Origin: Utricularia gibba
Lineage: Eukaryota > Streptophyta > Magnoliopsida > Lamiales > Lentibulariaceae
Direction: 5' to 3'
Length of the DNA stretch: 64,000 nucleotides
Assembly: GCA_002189035.1 (NCBI GenBank)
Contig: NEEC01000019.1
Location: 1,984,001-2,048,000, forward strand
The first letter of the stretch is position 1; each line of letters starts with the position of its first letter. This document shows, in pieces, positions 25,279-37,076 of the stretch. The position numbers were made by a program, and so were the translations under genes. Under the pieces are notes generated by a model. That model made no database searches. It was not told the origin of the DNA and saw only the letters and a program-made list of their open reading frames with translations.

Positions 25279-25780
25279 GAGCTGAATGCTGATCGATGGC
25301 CCTCACTACATGAGGAAAGTACTATGCTTTTGCTGCGCCTTTATGTAGTGTAACTGAAATGTTCACTTGTTCCAATTTGGACGTTTATGCCCTTATGCAC
25401 CTGAATGATCTTGAGGACTACTACAAACACTAGCAATCATTTTTGAGATCGGAAGATGAGAGCCACTGTTCCACATCCTTGCCCACCAAAGTCCTAGGTG
25501 GAGGCGGCGAATAGGAGCATCTGCATCGTTCACAGGCCTGTTTACACTAGGAAGGTTAATTAATCTACTGTTTGTTTTCGTCCTAGTTTTTTTTACTACT
25601 TTGATCCTGCTCTCTTCAGAAAGAAATATAGAACATCTTGTAAGAAGCTTTGCATTTTCAAATGAATGAATACAAGAGCTTGATTATAAGACAAAAAAAA
25701 ACGAGTACTCTCTCGATCAGGATTCAGGAATGAGGAAGAGCCAAGATGCCTCAATGAATGTGAGTTGACGCTTACAGATG
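25279..25780. other. convergent 3' intergenic
   Basis: About 500 bases between the stop of the unknown gene (plus) and the stop of the SCO1-like gene (minus). It should hold both 3' untranslated regions; no other feature is seen. Confidence 0.55.
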
Positions 25781-27798
25781 TTAATTCTGGGAAATATTTA
25801 TTCTGGCCTTCATCATCTCTTTTGCAACTTCCGACACCAAATCACTGGCACTGTATTCAACACCAAGGGATCGTGCTACCTCCATGTTAGGGTTGAGCAA
25901 GTACCTGCTCATTGGAGGAAAAAAATGTCGGTTTTGTATCTGCAGCGCATATCTCATGTTGGGAGAGAAGTCAAGGGTTCAATCAAACTTGAGTGTGTCT
26001 GTGTTATTTGCACTTAAATCGAGTGTAAAAATGCGGGGACTGGACAATGGATGCAAAAGGCTAGAAGCATACATGTTGTGGGAACACTCGACCAGGTAAT
26101 CATCTCCTTCTTCGTCCACTTTTTTAAAGAACACTCTGTATTCCTGCGCCATCTGCCGAACAGACGCAGCCGGCCCAGTAAGTCCAACAATCCTGGAGTC
26201 AAACTCTACATGCCAGCAAGTTACCATATCAAGAATCATTTCAGAAATGAAGAAAAGCAACAGAACAGCTTCTTTGGTGGAAAAACTAGAAGAATTCATG
26301 TCATTGCTTCTTATGCCAAGACTGAGAGGAACTAAATGCAAATCAGTAGGCGTATGTGAGATGAAAAAAGACAGACAGAAAACAATACATTATATAAAAG
26401 AATGGTGAAGAAGAAATTCTTCAAGGAAGTGGGATAATGGACGCAAGCAACCATACTGCAGATGTGATGCAGATTCACAAATTATGATGTTTCTCAAGAA
26501 AATGGAAGTCTCACCACCCAGGTAGGCTTTAAGTTGAGATGGGTTATCTCGCTGAGGATCGATTGTGACAAATATTGGCAGCACCCTGAGTTTCAGCGTT
26601 GATTCTGTTTTTCAATTCAAGGAAAGAATTTCAGTAACAAAATAAAAGAGATGAAAAGAAATCATGAAGCTGGTAAACATGAATGAGACCTAAGGTCTGT
26701 ATAGCACTCGCCATCTTTTGAACTTCCGCGGGACCAACATCAGGGGATGAAGTGTAGCCAAAATACAGAAGGACCCAATTTCCTAAAAGATTCTTCTCAG
26801 TTACAACTTGGCCCTGTGTGTCAATAAGACTGAAGGGGCCACCTATCATCGGCCCTTGAAAAAGGCTGCTTCTTTCGAACTTTTCACCCTTACCTGCACC
26901 ACTTTCAAAGAAGAGAGTAAATAAAATATATGGCAGCAGGGAGGAAACATTTTAACAAACTGGTTTTGGAAAACTACCACAAGTGGTTTACGAATCCCAG
27001 GGAAAACAAAAGACAGCCTCATCCTAAAAGATAAGTTATAACCTTTTGGTATTGCTCTGTTTTCATCGTTGTAGTGCAAGAAAATTAGCAGTCCACTGAT
27101 TCCAGCGATGACAGAACCGGGCTGCAAAGACAAAACTATGGTAAAGATTAAAAAAACAAACAAAAAAACAGATCAAAACATATATAAGAGTCACAATACC
27201 ATACAATAAAAAAAATTCTCCATGGCACAACAGCTGCAGACTGCTCTGGTAATGGATAAGGCGGCTTTCCCTTCTTGCCAGCGGAAGACCCCATGTCAGT
27301 GCAATACCTCTTTGAGCCATCAAACCTGCGAAGAATGATGTTAACAAAGATCCATAGGATGTTACTGTTGAAAAGGGAGGCACACTTGTTGACATATATT
27401 TTGCTGGAAACCAGGATTTTGAGGTGTGATCAACAGGAAAAGAGAAACACAACGAAAGCCCAACTAAATCGACCATCAATTTTCAACACCGTGAAACCAG
27501 AGTCAAAACAAGATATTAGTAAATGGCAGAAGCAAGGATAGAGCAGTGTATATTCTTTCCTTTCCTTCTCCAAAAAAATAACCAGAGGAACACACAAAAG
27601 AAAAGAGAGCAACTTTACTTATAAAAATTGAAAAACCGGTAACAGGAATGAAATCCGAAGGTACTCTCACCCCAAGCATGCACCCAAAAAGTTGAATTTA
27701 CTAGGAAACAAATTGAAAAATCACCGTCTAAGAATCCGAGGGATCGATTGTGAGTTTCTTTGAAAGGAGAGGGCAATCCTCCTTGCCAATAGCGCCAT
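25781..27798 (-). CDS. HCC2: SCO1 homologue 2 (HCC2-type), mitochondrial, 7 exons
   Basis: Thioredoxin-fold protein of the SCO1/SenC family. Coding exons in transcript order: 27725-27798, 27205-27325, 27043-27121, 26690-26893, 26515-26604, 26073-26205, 25781-25904, together 274 residues. The N-terminus is Arg-rich without acids (MALLARRIALSFQRNSQS), a good mitochondrial presequence. A membrane segment follows (SVIAGISGLLIFLHY), then the core (GGPFSL, GNWVLLYFGYTSSPDVGP, LPIFVTIDPQRDNPSQLKAY, FDSRIVGLTG, ECSHNMYLLNP). The CxxxC copper site of SCO1 is replaced by YTSSPDVGP with no Cys, and the distal copper His context is altered. This is the known state of plant HCC2, which is linked to redox or UV-B stress rather than copper delivery (family knowledge). 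Start chosen because upstream ATGs run into stops and this frame alone gives the conserved ILRRFDGSKR junction. Confidence 0.92.
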
Positions 27799-28905
27799 TC
27801 TTCAGGTTCTTCCGCCCCTTCGTCAGTGCAAAGTGTAGTAATTTCCGCATAGTTCTGCCATCTCAAACTCAATTGCCAGCACCAAATAAACTGGAAGGAA
27901 GATATGGGACGTCGAGAAGATGGCGCCCTGCATTCAGCAACCAACGACGCCGCCGTCTAGAAGCTGCTAACGTGCTCCCCAAGCACGCAGGAAGTGTCTG
28001 GTAGGGATATACAAACCCAATTTCCCATTTTCGATTCAAAACAATACCCTAATTTCAAAATTAACGATGACCTGTCCTTACAAAAGTGTGCTTCCTCGGT
28101 AGTATTTAAATAATGATAATAACAAAACCACATACCACATGCACTGCCTCAAGAATCAAATCCATTCTTCAATATAGTTTTAGATTAAATTTAATTATTT
28201 TCATAGTGATTGAATTTGATTTAATAATTTTAATTATATTTTAAAATATTTAAAACGTACCTCAATACACAAATTGTGCAATTTCAATAAATGTATTGAA
28301 TTTCAGTCATTCAATAAGCTAATAAAGATACATTTCAATAATTATAAATCTTAAACACACCTATAATAGGAAAATTTATAAAACTGAAAAAATATGGTAC
28401 TTAACAAATACCAAATCCTGACATGACACATGTGTAATTATTAAGTCTGAATCTAAGGTATTTTGTAAATTTATAACAAAAGCAGTGGAGATAATTGTGG
28501 TGGAAATGGTACTTCAAAAATGCAAACGCCCGGTAGATGCCGTAATTCAAGGATTCTACAAGCAAAACTTGGTAAAAACGCCGGGACTTCAACAAATGAA
28601 GATCCCGCCGGTCGGAGGATATGTTCTAAAAAGGGTGACTTTTGGCCGGATATTGATGAGTCTCCTCCTCAGGGATGTCTTGTCACCATCCTAAGTACAT
28701 AACACAAGAATGTACGATGAACAGTGGAAACCACTCAAAGCTACATAAAACGCAGGCATGACTTTGCACCTGCCGCTAACTGGGGTGGTGTTTGGTCTCC
28801 GGAGAGAACTTGGAGCTGAAATCGAAGCAACTAAACGGAACTTATCTAATCTGTACAACCAACACACTTCCAAACGAAACAGCTAGTTTACTTATACCCA
28901 AAAAT
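27799..28905. other. intergenic with a small unexplained ORF
   Basis: About 1.1 kb between the SCO1-like start and the HSF stop, both minus-strand. 28050-28480 is AT-rich. A GC-richer stretch at 28500-28700 has a plus-strand open frame (28520-28702, ending in FWPDIDESPPQGCLVTIL) that looks somewhat protein-like but is not recognised. The final 200 bases are likely HSF 3' untranslated sequence. Confidence 0.45.
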
Positions 28906-30201
28906 CTATGATCCCAAGGTGCGGAGGCTGGGTGACCAGCAGTTGGTTCCATAGGAACTTCCATATTCATCACCCCACAAGGAATCAAGTTTCATCCCAC
29001 ACTCAGACAACTCATTTGTCAGGTTGTTTGAGTCTGCTGCTGCTGCTGCTGCTGCTGTTTCCTCGTCAAATATCATTCCATCTTCCATGAGCTTCTCCCA
29101 CAACACGAAATTCTCGGAGCAAGAGTCTAAGCTAGTGATCTCTGAGGAATTCTCGGCCTTCTGCTCGTCGGATGTAGAGAAATGCGTGTGTATTTCGGAT
29201 GGGATAGTAGGCAGCTCCTGAGCTCCAGGCCTTTGGTCGTGATCAGGTTCCGTTGGTTCATTCACAAATGAGCTTTCTATCCTTCTCTTCTTTTGAGCTT
29301 TTTCGAAAGAGTGCTGCAAGAATGAGGGGTTTCTCAGGGACTTCATCATGAACTTAAGGGTATGCTTCTGTTTCATTTCCGTGTCCTGAAGACGCTTCGC
29401 AATACCCATCACATAATGCTGCATCGTTTCCTGGTTCTGCTTCAGCTTAAACACTTCTGTCTGTAAAGCAATACGATCCACTCTCAACTTTTCAAGCTCT
29501 ACTTCAACCCCGTATCTCGAGGAATCAAACCATGATTTTGAAGCTCCCTGCTGCATTATAATCGGGGAACTCTGCTTTCGTCTCTTGATATACTTGAGCA
29601 AATTCTTCTTCCCCTGCTGAAAGCCTTCATTCGCAAATTCCCATCTCTCTGAATCAATCTTCCTGAACCTCTGCCATCAAAGAAGCAGCAAAGATTTCAA
29701 CATGAAGGTTTCCAGAAAATCATGATAACCAACTGAAAAACGAACATTACTGAGGCATAAATAAACACACAGATCTTCTTCATCAAACTGATAGTGAAAA
29801 AATTGCAACAGTGATCAGCGCAAGAATCATGCTTGAGAATCCTTGAAAGCAGTAAGGAAGAGGCGTACGTAGGTGTTGAGCTGGCGAACGAAACTGGAGA
29901 AATTGTTGTGCTTGAAGTATTTAGGCAACAAGTCGGAAGAAAACGCGTGGGGATCCCAAACAACGAAGCTCGCCTTCGACGGACTCCACGATATAATCGA
30001 ATTGGTATTGGGATCATCCACCATCTCAAACGTCTTCTTCAGAAACGGCGGTGGCTGCAGCGTCTCATTCTCCTTCAACCCGTCGATCGGAAGCGTCGAC
30101 CACCGCCGCCTCCGCCGCTCGTAGCTCCCACTCCCATCTCCGCCAGCAACACTGTCTTGCTCCTCAAGAAACTCTTGCTTCACAGAGAAGACTCCCGCCA
30201 T
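28906..30201 (-). CDS. HSFA: Class A heat-stress transcription factor (2 exons)
   Basis: Exon 1 29869-30201 and exon 2 28906-29670 give 365 residues. The DNA-binding domain begins [15 protein letters not shown] and continues [16 protein letters not shown] at the exon border, with the single intron at the position conserved in all plant HSFs. The HR-A/B oligomerisation coiled coil (about residues 165-230) has the 21-residue insertion of class A. A basic KKRR signal follows, and a C-terminal acidic aromatic AHA-type activation motif ([10 protein letters not shown]) confirms class A. Features recall subclasses A2/A6/A7; I cannot decide between them. Oddities: exon 2 starts AGG, so the usually invariant Gly after LNTY is Arg, and a CTG repeat at 29034-29057 encodes an eight-Ala tract. 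Nuclear; binds heat-shock elements (family knowledge). Confidence 0.93.
29034..29057. repeat. (CTG)8 coding microsatellite
   Basis: Eight CTG units that encode the poly-Ala tract in the HSF tail on the minus strand. Likely length-polymorphic. Confidence 0.8.
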
Positions 30202-31682
30202 TGGCACTCAAGTTTCCGCGTTGAAGTTGGGCAAAGACAGAGGGGATATGTATAGGGGAAAAAACGTGCGGTGGCTGGGGAACTACGCTGCGCATCTGTG
30301 TGCGCGCCGGCGACGTGGCTGTACATGTGGAGAGAAAAGAGACATGAGAGAGAAGAAAAAAAGGTGATGGCTTACCTAAACCCCAAAGATCAACCGGTAC
30401 TTAGTGGGAAAAGGATAAGGGATGCAATATAATAATAAAACAAATACAAATTATCTCCAGAATAAATGAATTTAAAACAAATAGGATATGCTTTGTTTTC
30501 TTACCCGTTTTCTAGGGATGACACGGCCCAGACGCCTCCACGTGGAGATACAACGACACTAAGAAAAGCGCGCCAACGCCACCTAATTTGCACCCCAAGC
30601 CAACGCTGCTGCAGGGCCACTCTCGGTCTGTGCAGGCTTGATTCCCATTCCCATGCATTGCATCCCAAAACTTCCTACCGGTTTCAAGAGGTGATTTAGT
30701 CCCTCTGCGTCAAGCTTGGTTGAGCAGAGAGTTGTGCTCGGGAGCTCTGTGGAAGTGGAGGGTGCAGCCACTGAGGTCCCTTTTCATTGATTGGTGCTTA
30801 CGAGCATGAAGCAGAGTACCCTAGAATTCAATCATCTGAACAGTTCTTGGCCAAGGAGACAAAATTGGTTCCACTTGGAACCACCCTCTCAGGCATCCCA
30901 CTAGCTGCATATCCTGGGTGATGGTTTTACAACTGGAAGCAGGAGCTTCGCTAGGTCTTGTGGGGAGTTCATTTTGCTTGAGCTTGTGTTTGTCCCCAGG
31001 GGGTAGTTCTTCGCTGCAATCCACTCACTGGGCACAGCACCTTCGGGGGGCAGCCGAAGGGGGCATTGGGGGGAGCCTTCGCTGGAGTTAATCCTACTTT
31101 CGCCATAGCTTCGGTTATTTAACACGGAAACGAACTTGAAATCAGTCTTACGGAACTTTTGAGATGATCCATACAAGATCTTCGACGTTTGTTTTGAGGA
31201 GACAACTCAGAGCTGGCAACTGCTGATGCCAGGAATGGTTTCTGGAAACAAGTCCTATACTCACAAATGATCATTAACCATCCAAAACGTTAACCAAAAG
31301 GGTATCCAGAGAGCTACACAAGACTTGAGAAATACAGGGAAGTTTTACCTGATGCGAAAATAAACAGCTGGCGCCTCCTTTCATGCAAGAGTTGCGAGCA
31401 AAATGGCAATACGCCTTCAAGATCTCACCGAGGATAAAAAAATGAGAATTCTTTTCCTTATCTCGGCACCGTAAATGAATGTATCTAACACATGCCTTCA
31501 AAATGAGTCAATGGTTGAACATCTTAAATTTGGTCAATGGAGCAGTGTCATGAGAGATGTTGCAGTTTTCGCATTGTAAAAACAAGCACGCGGTATCTAA
31601 CACGGCTTAGAGAACCATTACAGGCAACAGAAAATAGATTTTAGCATTGAAAAGTTTCGAAAAACCTCAGAGCATCTTCTTT
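30202..31682. other. HSF 5' flank and unassigned sequence
   Basis: About 1.5 kb. 30202-30540 should contain the HSF leader and promoter. 30560-31500 has GC-balanced sequence with short open frames on the minus strand (for example 30901-31176 and 31274-31501) without recognisable similarity. It may be part of the decayed sequence next door. Confidence 0.4.
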
Positions 31683-32650
31683 TAAGATAATGATGGCTTT
31701 TTGCCTTTGTCTTCACAGCTGGTAACAACTTCAATCTTGACGCCAGATTCCCTGTTCTTTTCTACTCGTTTCATTCTTTCCCTTTTCTAATGAAGAAGGA
31801 AAAAGTGGTATATGAAATAATTAAGTAATTAATTGAGTATAAACGGTTAGCATTTCTTTATGTCTTCAGTTTTTGTTACATGGTCTTATTTTCTACATGC
31901 ATACCTTTTTCCTAGGCTTTTGCTTTAAAGAAGGGAACTATCTTTTCTTTTTTCTCAACTTGCTCTCCTGTGGGGATTTTCACATCAGATTCCAACAGTT
32001 CAGTTGCGGTACGTAGTTAAAATTCACCTCAAAGTCTAAAATTTTCAGTATAACAAAAGGTGGCTGTATAAGAATGTACCTGGTTGCCCAAGATACTATT
32101 ACTCAAGGCAGTCGAAGACAGAAGTTGCTTCTCCGAACTTCACTTCTGAAATTTCCATTCTTACAGCCAACGCCTTCTTGATCATGCAGTAACACATCTT
32201 TTTCATCCTCCATCTCTTGATCATTTCACATACCATTAAAATATTCCACTGAAGCAGGTAACCTTTTTCCAGGCCTCTCCCTTACCAAAGGCAAGTCATC
32301 AAATAATGAATCCATGGTGCTGTCGTATCCCACTATCCCCAGATATTCCACCTTCTTCAATTTCTACATTAGAATTTGGGTGGCTTGAAGATGGTGGTTC
32401 ACTTGAACTGCATATGAGCTTCTCCAGTTCCTTCTCCTACATCCCCAATTCATGCTGAACCCCATTATACATGTTCTCTGTCATATAACCTACTTTTTGA
32501 CGATTTAAAACCATATCTATATCCATACAACGAGAGAAGAACTTCAGAAAATCATCAATAAAAGTGCCAACTCATCCATCCGAATATCAAGAATACTGCA
32601 AACGTTTATTTGGCGCAGCTTCATCAGTATTTCCACTTAGCAAGTGTTAC
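31683..32650 (-). pseudogene. unidentified decayed gene fragment
   Basis: Read on the minus strand, successive stretches look coding but need frame changes and contain stops. 32400-32600 gives a piece with VLNRQKVGYMTENMYNG then HELGM, an in-frame stop, EKELEKLICSSSEPPSSS. About 32240-32320 gives MDSLFDDLPLVRERPGKRL then a stop after NGM. 31930-32010 gives ATELLESDVKIPTGEQVEKK and KIVPFFKAKA. 31683-31790 gives MKRVEKNRESGVKIEVV up to GKKPSLS and a stop. Splice-like GT/AG signals between pieces suggest former exons. I do not recognise the family. It could be a broken copy of a nuclear, charged, helical protein; it lies beside a retrotransposon fragment. Confidence 0.5.
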
Positions 32651-33109
32651 AGCGTAACTATACTCCAACTAATTTTCAAGAAGAGAAGGGTGTTCGAGGA
32701 GATGAAGAGGTAAGGTAGGAGAGGAGATGATACCATTTGTGTGATATCGACTACGCGCAACAAGGAGATAGAACAGAATGGAAAAAAGACATTCATTACA
32801 TAGTCATCGCAAATCATCCAAAAACTACATATTTGTAGAGAATAACCGGTCGTCTACAAAAGTGATATGCTTGAAATCTAATGATGTGATCTACTTGGAG
32901 ATCTAATGATGGCTATACTAGTTACTAACAACTTGATTTAATAATGAGTCCCCACTTTCAATTTTAGAACGTTGCCTATGGTGGCTTTTCATGAATTTCC
33001 TGACTGTTGAGCTAATTCAACTGAATTAACAAGTATATCTCCTCTTTGGTCGGGTTTGTCTTCTTTGCGTTTCTTCGATGTAACTGCACACTGAAAAATC
33101 TATTTTTGT
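32651..33109. other. unassigned spacer
   Basis: About 460 bases between the decayed gene and the retroelement fragment. No LTR, polypurine tract or gene could be identified by eye. Confidence 0.4.
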
Positions 33110-35115
33110 TACATTATCCTGCGGATCGAGAGAGCCTTGACCCCAAGGCTCAAAGTCAGGAAAATGACGTCGAAGCCAAGAAGCATCTTCCCAAGTGGCG
33201 TGTGCTGGGTGCGCATCAGCCCACTAGATAAGTAATTGAAGGCAGGGGAGACAATTGCGAGAAATGAGACGACGATTCAAGATACGAGAGGGGTGAGGAT
33301 GGGTTTTCCGTCATTAGAATACTGGGGTAAGTTAGGAGTGGGGAGAGTTTGGGGCTGATACATTTTTTGAGAAGGGACACATGAAAAACTGGGTGGATTT
33401 TGGAGTCAGCCGGTAAATCTAATCGATATGCAACTGTGCCAATTTTTTCCAGAATGGGATAGGGGCCAAAATAGCGGCAGGAAAGTTTCAGATTTCGGCG
33501 AATGGCAACCGAGGTTTGACGATAGGGTTGGAGCTTCAGATATACTAAGTCACCAGGTTGGAAAAGGCGTTCAGAACGATGTTGATCAGCATAAGTTTTC
33601 ATGCGATTTTGGGCTTGCTGTAAGTTGCCTTTGAGTAACTGGAGCATTTGTAAGCGATATTGAAGGGAGGGGATGGGTTCATTGAGAGAGGAAGGGGGTG
33701 GGGTGCCAGGAAGGTGGGAAGGGGTATACCCATATAGAGCCTCAAAGGGGGTCATTTTCAAGCTGGTGTGATAAGAGGTATTGTACCAATATTCAGCCAT
33801 GGCAAGCCAAGAAGTCCATTTTTTGGGTTGGTGGTGGCATACAGCACGAAGGTATGTCTCCAAACATTGGTTCACCCGTTCAGTCTGCCCATCAGATTGA
33901 GGGTGATATGAAGTAGAGAGGTTTAATTGGATATCAAGGCGCTTACAAAGGAGGGACCAGAAATGACTGGTGAACAGTTTATCTCGATCGGAGATAATAT
34001 TAGTGGGTAGCCCATGGAGTTTATAGATGTTGTCCAGAAAGATCTCGGAGACCATTTCCGCAGAGAATGGGTGAGCTAAGGGGAAAAAGTGTGCATACTT
34101 CATTAAGCGGTCCACCACCACAAAAATCACCGTTTTTCCATGAGAAATAGGTAAACCTTCAATGAAATCCATACTAATCGAACTCCATTGTTTCTCAAGA
34201 ATAGGAAGAGGTTGGAGCAAACCGGGAGATGCTGATCTATCAAAATGAATTTGACGACAGGTCCCACATTCTTGAACCCATTGTTCAATATGTTTATGCA
34301 TATTCTTCCAATAAAAATACCTTTTCAGGCGTTGGTAGGTGGTGTGGGCACCCGAGTGGCCCCCAATGGCAGAAGAGTGAAGGGCCAAGAAAAATTTGCC
34401 TTGAAGGTCTTTATCAGCGCCAATGCACCATCGGCCTTATATTTGAGTAGGTCATTGTGGAGTTGAAATTTGGGAAAAGATGAGGGGTCCGCTAATTTAC
34501 TAATATAAATGTCATGAAGATAAGGATTTTGTTTATAACTGTGTTGTATCTCCAGGAGCCATTCCGGTTGTAAGGAAGAAAGGATAAAGAGATGTGCTGT
34601 GCATGAGAGAGCATCTGCTGCCAAATTCTCACAGCCATGTTTGTAGTGAATGTCAAAATCATATCCAATTAATTTTGACATCCATTTCTGTTGAAAAAGA
34701 GTGCCTAAACCTTGCTCCTTCAAGAATCGCAAGCTTTGATGGTCTGTTTTGACAGTGAAATGGCCGCTCATCAAATAGTGTTTCCAATAAAGAATAGCTT
34801 GTACCACTGTAATTAATTCCTTTTCATATATAGATTTTCCCAAAAATTTGTCACCCAGAGCCTTTGAAAAATAAGCAATAGGATGTCCGTCTTGAGTAAG
34901 AACTGCGCCAATCCCAGGGTCACATGCGTCAGTTTCCACAATAAATGGCTTATGGAAGTTGGGGAGAGATAATACCGGGGCAGAAGAGACCACTTGTTTT
35001 AATAAGTGAAGTGTGTGAGTCACATCATCGTTTCAACCGAAATTATATTTCTTCAATAATTGGGTGAGAGGACGACTAATCAGCCCATAACCATGTATAA
35101 AACGTCTATAATAGC
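33110..35115 (-). mobile_element. truncated Ty3/gypsy retrotransposon pol fragment
   Basis: Read on the minus strand, it starts inside the reverse transcriptase end ([20 protein letters not shown], about 35050-35110). It continues through RNase H (FIVETDACDPGIGAVLTQDG, FTVKTDHQSLRFL), an H2C2 zinc finger ([24 protein letters not shown]), the integrase core ([32 protein letters not shown]) and the C-terminal chromodomain-like end (ATWEDASWLRRHFPDFEPWG, about 33130-33180). Gag, protease and most of the reverse transcriptase are missing, and no LTRs are seen. A stop replaces a Trp at 35033-35035, and there are frame changes near 34360-34390 and 33220-33240. A dead relic. Confidence 0.9.
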
Positions 35116-35658
35116 CAGTTATTATACATAAAATATGAAATATTTTAATTTAAATATGAAATATATATCAATATATTTCATGTTTCTATATTTTTATCCG
35201 TGTATTAACATATTAAAAAACAATAATAAATATAGCATTATTTTGAATTTAAATTGTATAATAAAAAATTAATAAAATTAATAATATTATTTATTCTAGT
35301 ATTCATTTTCTTATCCATTCTTATCTTGTTTATTTATATTATTACAGATACAACCAAATTTTCCACATTATTAAAAAAAGTTTATTACAAAAATTAATAT
35401 GCTAGGAGTTCACGTGGAACACGACTGAATGAGAAATTGTAGTTGCACTCTGGTTCTATTTAAACTAGCGTCGCCATGTTGCACTCATCAATGGCTCCGA
35501 CGCCAGCAATGATGATCCCTCAAAGTACTGTTTTGATATTCAATTCTGGGCTTCCGTGGAGTCCAATTCCCATTGAGCCGCCCAGGCGCTTCATATGATA
35601 TTTCAGATTTTGGATCTGCTTCTGGGTTCATTTGATCAGCTGTCTCTGAGCATCGACT
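35116..35658. other. NPP 5' flank
   Basis: About 540 bases, very AT-rich to 35400, then more balanced. The promoter and leader of the pyrophosphatase gene are expected in the last 200 bases. Nothing else is seen. Confidence 0.5.
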
Positions 35659-37076
35659 ATGGATCCAAAATTCAGGAAAGGTGATTCCCAGTTCATGGTT
35701 TCGTCGTCCTCTGAGCTTTTGCAGCGAAGCTGCAACAACCCATTTTCTAAATGTAAGATTTTTGTCATCTCTCACCTACGATTAATTTTCATTCCGCTGC
35801 TTGTAGCTCTTGCCCTCGCCGTTTTGTTCTTCTCCACTCATCCTGCTGCTTCAAATGTCATGGGTACTTCCAATTATCAATTCGCAAGACCCCTCTCAAA
35901 GCTGAGAAAACCCGTTGTTATACTCATCTCAAGTGATGGTTTTCGATTTGGTTATCAATACAAAACCGATACCCCAAACATCGATGAACTGATTCGAAAC
36001 GGGGTTGAAGCGGATCTGGGGTTGATTCCTTCTTTCCCGACGATTACTTTCCCCAATCATTACACCATCGCTACCGGGTTGTACCCCCATACCATGGAAT
36101 TATCATGAACCGTTTCACTGACCCGGTATCTGGGGACCTCTTCACCATGGCTAATCATGACCCCAAATGGTGGCTTGGTGAACCAGTATGGGAAACAGTA
36201 GTGAAGCTTGGTTTGAAAGCTGCGGTTTACTTTTGGCCCGGTTCTGAGGTCAAGAAAGGTGCTTGGGATTGCCCCAAAACCTTCTGTCCACCTTATAATG
36301 GCTCTGTTCCTTTTGAAGAGAGAGTGGATACTGTTTTGAGCTATTTTGATTTGCCCATTGATGATATCCCTTCTTTCGTTGCTTTATACTTTGAGGATCC
36401 TGATGCTCAAGGACACGAAGTTGGACCAGATGATCCTCGGATCACAGAAGCGGTTGCTAGAATTGATAGAACTATTGGAAGATTGATTGATGGATTAAAA
36501 CAGAGAAGTTTGTTTGAAGATGTTCACATCATTCTTGTTGCTGATCATGGAATGGTGGGAACATGTGATGAAAAGCTCATCTTCCTAGATGATCTAGCTG
36601 AGTGGATTGAAATCCCACCTCAATGGGTTCAATCTTACTCACCCTTGCTAGCAATCACACCAGACTCAAATGTTTCTGCTAAAGATGTGGTGGAGAAGAT
36701 GAACCAGGGATTAGCATCAGCCAGAGTGAAGAATGGGGAGTACTTGAAGGTTTATCTCAAGGAAGATTTACCTCTTCGGCTCCATTACTCAGACAGTTAT
36801 CGAATCCCACCGATTATCGGTTTGCCTGAAGAAGGCTTCACGATTCAGCAAACACCATCGACTGCACAGCAGTGTGGAGGTGCCCATGGGTATGATAACA
36901 AATTTTTCTCAATGAGGGCAATTTTCTTTGCACATGGGCCGAGGTTTCCCAGGGGAAGAAAAGTTCCTTCCTTCGCAAATGTCGAGATATATAATCTGGT
37001 TACCGCCATTCTCAACATCAGCGGAGCTCCGAACAACGGCACGGAGTCTTTCGCGGACGGCATTCTCCTGACTTGA
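35659..37076 (+). pseudogene. Ectonucleotide pyrophosphatase/phosphodiesterase (NPP), 1-bp frameshift
   Basis: Type I phosphodiesterase/nucleotide pyrophosphatase; the family hydrolyses extracellular or luminal nucleotides and nucleotide sugars. Apparently intronless, about 472 residues if the frame were continuous. The N-terminus is cytoplasmic with one membrane anchor (about residues 40-60, LIFIPLLVALALAVLFF). The metal/catalytic sites are present: SSDGF, the nucleophile Thr in SFPTITFPNHYTIATGLYP, DPDAQGHEVGP, VADHGM and GAHGYDN. At 36093/36094 one base (a C) is missing compared with the expected HTHG codons. The first frame stops at 36108 (TGA), while the second frame continues to the TGA at 37074-37076 without further damage. 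Either a recent pseudogene or a consensus error. Confidence 0.88.

Noticed and set aside
27615-27944. minus-strand frame of 109 codons at the start of the SCO1-like gene
   Set aside because: It overlaps the true first exon in another frame; only the frame from 27798 gives a presequence and the conserved exon junction.
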